This document shows positions 9,801 to 18,800 of a DNA stretch of 19,642 bases, in pieces. The notes beneath the pieces are model-generated. The model was given only the letters and a program-made list of their open reading frames with translations. It made no database searches and was not told the DNA's origin. Source of the stretch: Phoronis pallida (Eukaryota; Phoronida; Phoronidae); assembly GCA_028565715.1 (NCBI GenBank), contig JAOXYC010175358.1, forward strand, positions 1 through 19,642, written 5' to 3'. The translations under genes and the position numbers were made by a program. The stretch's first letter is position 1. The number at the start of each line of letters is the position of its first letter.

Positions 9801-12800
9801 TGAGAACTACAAAAAGGCGAAAAGATGTATGACTTTGTTGTCATGCTAAGTAAAAAAAAAAAAGGTCGCTATCCTGAGCGGTGTTTTCCAAACAAATATT
9901 GGTTCTTTAAAAATAATCTGAAAGTTTGCTGCATAAATGGGACAATTCAGTCCTAAAAGATATTAATAGATTTTTTGTGTCACCGTTTTCAGGAGCATCG
10001 CACAGAGATTGATGCCAGAGCCGGAACATTCCAAGCATTTGAAATGTTTGGTAACCAACTCCTACAGAACGGTCATTATGCGTCCGATGATGTCAAAGAA
10101 AAGTTGGATGACCTGGCTCAGGCTAGAGAGGAGCTTGAAAAGTAAGCATACTCTGTTATGTATTATTCTAGGAGCACTTATTCTGACATGTGCAAACTTA
10201 AAGGGATCAACTTTGCTCCAAGGTGATTAGAACTTATAGTGATGAGTTTGTTCCCCACTTTGGTTTAACACAAAAATGGAAGAATAAAGATAGCATAAAG
10301 TTACTGTCTTTGCATTGGTCCAAATCTGGCGTCAAAGCGCAAATCAATTTGAAATTTGTGTATGAATACTTTGTTGAACATAACTTACTTGCATCTGAGT
10401 AAAAAAAAAATGAAATCTGTGAGGAGTAATTTGAGAGCTTTGTATCCAATAAAAAGTAGAAACCCAAGCTTAAGCTTAGGCTTTATCAAACACAAAGCTC
10501 TCAAATCACTCCAACTCTATTGCAAGTATTCAGTCATTAAATGTTGTTCTTTCAGGGACTGGATAGGTCGTCGCATGAAACTTGACCAGAATCTTGAGCT
10601 TCAGTTGTTCAACCGTGACAGCGAACAGGCCGAGAACTGGATGGAGACACGTGAGACGTCCCTCGCCGGGGGAGATGCCGTTGATGGCGATAGTGTGGAT
10701 AACATGATCAAGAGACATGAGGACTTTGACAGAGCCATCAATGCTCAGGTGAATTTGTGATCAACTATTTTTATGCCTCATTGAAAACAGTTTTTTATGC
10801 TATTCCCTTCACCACAGTTTGCATATTAACTTGAAGAAGACGAAAATACTGATAAAATAGAATTGACACTTCAAAATGCTTTCAGTTTGCCACTTCCAAG
10901 TCTCTATAAACATTTTTTGACGAAAAGCCAATGAAATTGCGGACTTTGTGCCATTTTATTATGCTTACACAAAGAATTCTTACATTCAGTATAATCATCT
11001 TCATTGGTCTTGTTTAATCAGTGAATTGCAAAACTAACAGTTAATCATTCATAACATAATTGATTTCATGATTCTAATTTGTTTAGGAATAAACACTAGT
11101 CTTATAATATATTTTTTTTTATGTTAGCAAAGCCAATTTTATTATTTTAGGAGGAGAAGATTGTTGCACTAGAACAGTTCGCTGACCAACTATGTGCCGC
11201 TGATCACTATGACGCTCCTGCTATATCTGACAAGAAAGACCAAGTGCTGGACAGGTATAAACTAATGGTGGATTGTAAATTTTATGGAAAGATCTGAATT
11301 TGTTCAAAGGAGATAATTGTAGTTAGAACTCAATATTGTCTTGTTGGGTCTATTTGCATGGATCCTTTCACTGTACTCCTTATTTGACAACTATGACGGT
11401 GCTTCAATCTATGCTATCACCACCTCAGTTGTGCAGTAGATTAATAAGAGAAATTGAGATATCTTCTAAATGTAGTAAGTTTTTGAAAAAATGCTGACAA
11501 AAACTTTTAAATGTTTCTTCATAAAAAAACCCGAGCAATAGTGTATTATATTTAAAGATAATTTAAAAAAAAAAATTATTTTAACCAATATAATCTTCCC
11601 ATTGCCCAACAGGTGGAGCAATTTGAAGACTGCTCTCATTGAGAATCGCTCCAAGCTTGGTGAGGCTCAGACTCTACAACAGTTTGTGCGTGAAGCTGAA
11701 GACATCGAGGTATGGATGTCCGAGAAGATGCAGGTGGCCCTCGACGAGTCTTACAAAGATCCAACCAACATTCAAGCTAAGCACCAGAAACATCAAGCAT
11801 TCGAGGCAGAACTCAAGGCCAACGAGGATCGCCTGAACCAAGTTATCAACACTGGAAATAGTAAGTGTTTCAATCTCATGGCCAACTCTCTCTGTTCACC
11901 CAAATTATTTGACATTAATCAATTCGCTTTATTTCTTTGTTTTCAAAATAAATGGCTCACGGTAAAACTTCATTGATTTTGGACAGCTGGATGGCACACA
12001 CATTTCATTTCTCTAAAATCATTTTACCATAAAAATTTGACTTCACTTTGAGCTAATCCTGTTGACACACTATTACCATGTTTACCAAATTTTACATGTG
12101 ACCTCTCAAAGTGGCTTGGATTCGTTATTTAAAGCAATAATGTGTTCCCAAATTTTATTCTTTGTTTCAAATCTTGCTTTATTTAATTTCTGGATGGTCA
12201 TAAGGACTGTTAATATCTTTTTTTGAGTGGTGCTATATAATTTCATCCCCAGCCGCTGAGAAAATTTAACATATAGCTTTAGCAAACCCTGTAACGCAGC
12301 TAAACACCGTAGCTGGTGTTGGCTAGGAAAATTAAAAATGGACTTATGAAAGGAACTCAATGTCCAACCATACTTATGCTTGGGTGTGACATTTTACAGG
12401 AATGACAACAGGCGAAGGTGATTCTAAATCACACATAGAAGTGTCTAATAGCATGACTGTTTCAAATGAATTTGGTCATGTTAGATATAAACAATTCAGT
12501 GTTCTGTTGAACGGTATTCTGTTTTAATGTACCGTACTATGGTTGAACTTTAAAAGCTAGCAAAAAGGCAGTGGTCTGTGATATGAACAATTTTGAAAAA
12601 ATACTCACAAATTGGGGATTGACTGTGATGCAAGCATGTTGTCTTACCCAGTTGATTTGGTTAATCATTGTTCTGTTGTGTTGGACACAAGTGACAGCAA
12701 GAAAAAGCATGAAAATGTTCTTCTTGGCATCTGTATTGCTTATGACATTTTTTAACAAGACTTGTTTGTGGAGATTTCTTGTACATGTACGCTCACTTGT

Positions 12801-15800
12801 TTAAAAAAGTTGGTCATTATTTTAAAGTTGTTTGGATTTCTTTGTTTGCATTGCATTGTAATGTTCTGTTGAGAGCTGAGTGGCGAAATGCACAAATAAC
12901 AACACAACTTTACCGTCGAATGCAAGCTTAAGTCCCTGCTGTCTGAATGTTTGTATTTGAATGCCCAATTCGGATATAGATTAAAAACTTTAAGACAAGC
13001 ACACACATTTTGTCAAATATTTTGTTAGTCAGTCCCAGGATTTTCAAACTTAATGCTCACACTTGGTTTTCAAAAGTTGCTTGCTAATGAAGGAGCTTGT
13101 GATGCCATGAAATTGAGAACTTAGTGAAGATAAGTTTTAGAATCTATGGCACAGAGCGTGAATATCTTAGAGTGGTTTTGAAGGCATGCTTGAAATGTGA
13201 ACTATGTTGAAATCTGGGTATAATTGGTTTTATGTTTTTTTCTGTGAATTTTATTTAAAGTTTTCAATTCATGTATATTATTAGAACAAGACATTACTCA
13301 TTAGTCTGTTTTAAGTAAATGGCAACATAGGACATATTTCAAAATTTATATCATTTATATAAAAAAAATATGTCTTGCTTTAATTTTATGCATGCAAGTT
13401 CTACAATTTGTCATAACGCTTGTTTCTCTTATTCTTCAGCACTAACTGAGAACAACCAGTGTGCTGGCTCAGAGGACATCGTCAAGGAACGCGTCGCAAA
13501 CCTCTCACAGCAATGGGACTACCTCATCACCCTGTCGACTGAGAAGAGCCTTAAATTGAAGGAAGCCAATCGTCAGCAGACATTCAACGCCGGGGTCAAA
13601 GACATTGAATTCTGGCTGGGTGAGGTGGAACATCTACTGTCGTCGGATGATTATGGAAAAGATTTGGCATCTGTTCAGAATCTTCTAAAGAAACATCAAC
13701 TGCTTGAGGCTGATATTTCAGCACATGATGTAAGTGAATTGATATCCTGATGATGATGAAAGTTGTTAATGAAACATCATGTTTTTTTCTATTACAGCAC
13801 ATATTGTATTTGCTGAAGTCATGATTTGAAAATTAAATAACGGACCAGATGAAATTAGATTATTGCATTCATTTCGCAATCCTTAAATACTCATTAAGAA
13901 CAGATACTTCCTTTTGTTTTGGATGATACCATGAACTATAGAATTGATACCGTGCCTAGAATCTTTGTCGAAACAATAAGTTTCCCAATAGAATAATACT
14001 CGCAGGTTTTCACATTTTCGTTTGATGTATAAATTTTAGGATCGCATCAGAGACCTGACCAACACTGCCAACGAGTTCATTGAGGCTGAAGTGTGGGATG
14101 CTGAGGCTCTCGCTGCCAAGAGAGATTCCATCAATGAACGTTATGAAAAGTGAGATTACATTTCAATGTGTCCGAATTGAGAAAAATCAAACATAGACAA
14201 GTCATGTCTTTGCCTTCATTTTTAAGTTTAGATCATGATAATGGAAGCCCATTTTAATGTTGAAATATATCATAAAATTCAAAAATATTTAAATGTTTAT
14301 TTAAATAGATAGGTTGGGCTTGTGAAAGTGTTGGAACATTCAAATTAATCTCATTATAAATATAAACAATGTGTCTTACAATAACCATCCAACCCTGTTC
14401 TGAGCAGTCTTTTCCAACTTTTGCTCAGTTACAATTTACCTGTCTAGCGAAATATTCCAAAAGTGAATTCCCTTCTGATATTTGATATTAGGGCATACAA
14501 TAGTAAAATTCTAAACTAACTACTTTGCAAATCCTTCCATGCAAATTTTCTATCTATATTCCTTCTGTTTACAGTGTGAAAGGTCTGGCCAATCAGCGAA
14601 GAGACCGTCTCAGTGAGGCACACACTCTTCACACCTTCTTCCGCGATGTTGATGATGAAGAGGCTTGGATCCGTGAGAAGAAACTCCTCGTTGGCTCCGA
14701 TGATTATGGCCGTGACTTGACAGGTGTTCAGAATCTTCGCAAGAAGCACAAGCGCTTGGAGGCCGAGCTTAACAGCCACGAGCCTACAGTGCAGGTTAGT
14801 ATTAGGGCGTTTCCTAAATATTTACGAAAAGGAAAGGTCCCATCCCATGGAGTTGTAATTTGCAAATTTCCACTAGCTTTCTGTGTCTTGTCACTTTCAG
14901 TAGCACGTTTTCAACATAATTTAATCAGAAAGAAAAATATTTTCTAAGTGATTGTCAATTTATGATCATTGTAGCATTAAGCGCCCTTTTAGAATCAACA
15001 GCATCATTTATAATTTCAATACATGATTTTAATATTGAACACAATCACTTGTGAATGCTGTATACTTTTGCATGTCACATTTGAGAGCGAGACACTAAAA
15101 TGATTTCCTTAAACTGTAGATTCATGGTATTCGATTTGTAAGTAAAAATCGTCATCAAACACCTAGCTTAGGTTTTTATTTAAAACAATTTTTGTTGTGT
15201 TTTCACACGCTGTTTCACAAGTCACAGATTGAATTTCTTTACCATTCAAAACTAACTCATTTCCACACTTTCAGCTTTGTTTGTTCTTGTTGTTGCCCTT
15301 TGCCATTTGACCTCTATTCCTAGCATATTTCCGTTTTGAGAAGTACTGTTGTATTGTTAGAAGTGGAAACTCATAGAAAAAGGAAAAATCAATTTTTAAT
15401 ACAGTTTTAACTTTTCTTGCTATCAATTGAAATTTTTTGAAGAGGAACAGTTTGGAAAAAATCTACCTTTAGTTTCTTTGGAAAATCGAGTTGAAACCTA
15501 AAAGTATTTTTACTGGCGCATGATTCACTTTCCCTTGTAATTGCTCCTGACCTTGACCCATGAACATTGACCTCTGAACTTGGTTTCCCCAGTGTTTGTT
15601 GTACTTTTCCCATCCAGTTGAATGTTAGAATATTGGCATGAACCCTGACCTATAAACCCTGACCTCTGAACCCTATCATTCCCCCAATGTTTGTATTATC
15701 CCCCCTGGTTGAATGTTACAGTATGTTGATGGAATATTGCATTTACTGGAATCGAGGGAACGATTAGTAAGTACAGCTCAGAATATGCTCTTTCCATTGA

Positions 15801-18800
15801 CTTCAATGAGTAGACTTATAGCAAAATTTTTACTGTAAAGAACGAAAAGTTTTTTTTTCCAAAGCTGCATCCATTAGAGTGAAATTTCATGTTAACTCAA
15901 GAAACATGTTGAGGGTCTTGTGAAGTTATGTGAAGTTATTTTAAGTCCGAATAAAACAACTCAAATCTCATCCTTAAAATTGCTTTATTTGATGTAGCAT
16001 AGTTACAGTTGTTTCACGCAATTTCACTAGATCGACCATCAATATGTTTTTGAGTCTCAAAAATATTGAATGTCCTGCAAAAAATAAGTCTTGTGAAGTC
16101 AATGAAGTTTATTTGCCATTCTGGATGCTTACTGGTTATTGGTAGGTTTACCTAAATCATTGCATAGTTGCTAGATAAAAATACTATGCATGGGGAAATG
16201 GTAATTGACGGTTTTGCCTTGGTTTTGTATCACAAACTTGTTTCTCCAAAAAGACCAGTTTTGGATATTTTTCCATATAAATTTTAAAATGAAATTTTTT
16301 CAGATTAGTTTCTGAACTGGCACGATCAGTAGTAAATCAAATTGTTTAAACTTACCAAAAGAAAAAGACTGATACAAAACAATGTCACACTTCATATATG
16401 CTGTTTTAGGAAGTTTTGTAAAACAGTTTCTGCTCTGGATTGTTCAGAAATATATGATTTATTATTTTAATGAAACAGAGGGTTTGTTTAAAAAAAATGC
16501 CAAATGCTTTTGTAAACAACTGTCTAGGTTATGGTACTCAACATTTTAGAAAAGCTACTTTTAGGCCCTTGTCAACTTTGCTAAAAGCTGTTATAAATAT
16601 AAATGGTTGAATATGTGGGCTGAAGCCAGTCTATTTTCATTATTTTTGGTTGAAACATGGCAATGTTTCGTTATAAGGCAAAGGATGCCATTATTTGCTG
16701 AGCTTTTTTAATTCAATTTAAGAAAATATGAATAAAAGGCTGCTAGGCCTTGCCATGTTATATTAGTTGAGGTTTTGGGTGTCTGTCATAAAACGAGTTA
16801 AACAAATGTTGACAGCAGAGCAAGGTTTATGATTTCACTGTTCCCACGTATACCACAACTTCAACTGTTCACAAGTAAAACTGAAGTTTATCAGTTATTC
16901 CCTTCAATCCCAACTTTTTTCAAAAACACAGTAGAAAAATCACCATATTCATTGCTAAAAAAAGGCATCTATATGTTGACCTGAAAACTAATTTTGCGTT
17001 TTACCCCATAAAGGGTGTACAAGACCAGGGTGCCCAACTCATGGCCGAGTCCTCCCTCGGGGCTGACGATATCAAGGCCCGCCTCGACCAACTCAACGAT
17101 AGCTGGCTGGAGCTGAACACCTTAGCTGCCAGACGAGGACAGAAGCTGGATGAGTCACTAGCCTATCAACAGTTTGCAGCGAATATTGAAGAGGAGGAAT
17201 CATGGATCGCTGAAAAACAACATCTGTTGTCGGGAGAGGATTACGGCGATACTCTAGCTGCTGTTCAGGTTGGGATATTTATGAAGTATTTTTGAATTTT
17301 AAAAATTAAATTAAATGGGAACAAATTAGATTAAATCTTGGAAGTAGACTATCATGTTGATATTTTTTTTTATTCAAACACAGTATTCATTTTATTTTTT
17401 ATGGACCATCTAAAAGCAAAAAATTAGGTAAACTATTGAATAATTTATAAGTCACTGAAATTATAAATTTTAACTTATCATAGTTAAAACAACTTCTTTT
17501 AAAATGGTGTGATTCCAAAAACTTCATTAGTTACAGCAATGTAAACATTTAATCCAATTTTGTTTCTGTCTTAACAGGGGCTCCTGAAGAAGCATGATGC
17601 TTTCGAGACTGACCTCCAAGTCCATAATGACAGGTGTTCCGAAATCAAGAAGGAGGGAAATAAACTGATCGACGAGGGGAACCACAATGCCGACCAGATC
17701 GCTGCTCGCTGCGCAACCCTCCAAGAGAAGATTAGCTCCCTGGATGACTCAGCCAATCGTCGCAAGGCCCGACTTATAGATAACTCAGCCTTCCTGCAGT
17801 TCATCTGGAAAACTGATGTCGTTGAGAGTTGGATTGGTAGGTTTTCTGTCAGATATTAATTTTCTTCAGAAGTATGCTTTAACTTTAGGCATTAAAATTG
17901 TTAACGCTTACAAAAGGTTAACAACTGGTGATTGTTTATGGAATGAAGCAAAAAAATTGATAGCAATAATGATAAAAATTCACAAAAATTATGCCTGATC
18001 TATAGATTTCTCTGAATTGTCAGACTTAAATTAGCAAAATGTTTATAATTCTAGCCGACAAGGAGACCCAAGTCCGTTCTGAAGACTACGGTCGTGACCT
18101 TTCCTCTGTGCAAACCCTCCTTACAAAACAGGAGACTTTCGATGCCGGTCTCCAAGCTTTCGAGAAGGAGGGTATTCAGACCATCACATCCCTGAAGATT
18201 CAACTGGTGGAGGCCCAGCACAAGCAGACGGTAGCGATTGAGAAACGCTGGCAGGAAGTCATTGATAGGTGAGCATTCTGGGTAAAATCAAGCTGAAACA
18301 TAAGTTCGAATTTGAAAAGACGGAAAAATCCGAACTGAACTGGGACATAAGTTCTGTTGATAAGACGTTTAGTAGACACTTTTCACACGTGTTGTGTTAT
18401 TGTTTGTCATTACCAGATACCGTGTATAAAGCTTTTAGAATAACCTCTATATTTGTTGGTTCCCTTAACTTGGAAGGGGCTTGTACTGCATGTCTTCAAT
18501 CTACAGTAGTAATAGTATTCACATCATCTATTGTTACAATCATTTTACAATATTTTTGGTCAAGCAAACCGGTAGTTATATTGCTTGTTTTATGTTTAAA
18601 ATGCACTATACTTTTTATACAAATTTCTACACACATATCTCTTGTCCCCCAGATGGCAGCAGCTGCTTAACGACTCCAACGCCCGCAAACAGCGTCTCCT
18701 CCAACTACAAGACCAGTACCGCCAGGTCGAGGACCTCTATCTGATGTTCGCTAAGAAGGCTTCAGCTTTCAACAGTTGGTTCGAGAACGCGGAAGAGGAT

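Larger units (their letters stand above)
6519..9992 (+). other. Intron 11, largest in the window
   Basis: GT-AG intron of 3474 nt, phase 0, donor gtaacg, acceptor gttttcag. It holds an inverted repeat at 6631-6790 and two long foldback elements at about 7335-7642 and 8581-8944 (separate entries). The stretches 6791-7334, 7643-8580 and 8945-9992 are AT-rich and I see no gene or exon in them. There is a 9-bp inverted pair at 7156-7164 and 7208-7216. Confidence 0.85.

Noticed and set aside
6519-9992. A missing exon in the 3.5-kb intron 11.
   Set aside because: The protein joins LLERHQ to EHRTEID without a gap and phases match; no spectrin-like segment was found in the intron.
12571-12804. 77-codon hydrophobic open frame in intron 15, with antisense frames nearby.
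   Set aside because: T-rich intron sequence gives hydrophobic translations by chance; no initiation context, no family motif, no neighbours.
17527-17804. Two minus-strand open frames over exon 20.
   Set aside because: Antisense shadows of a strongly coding spectrin exon.
18269-18670. 133-codon open frame spanning intron 21 into exon 22 in another frame.
   Set aside because: Out of frame with the spectrin exon it overlaps; hydrophobic composition is as expected from intron sequence.
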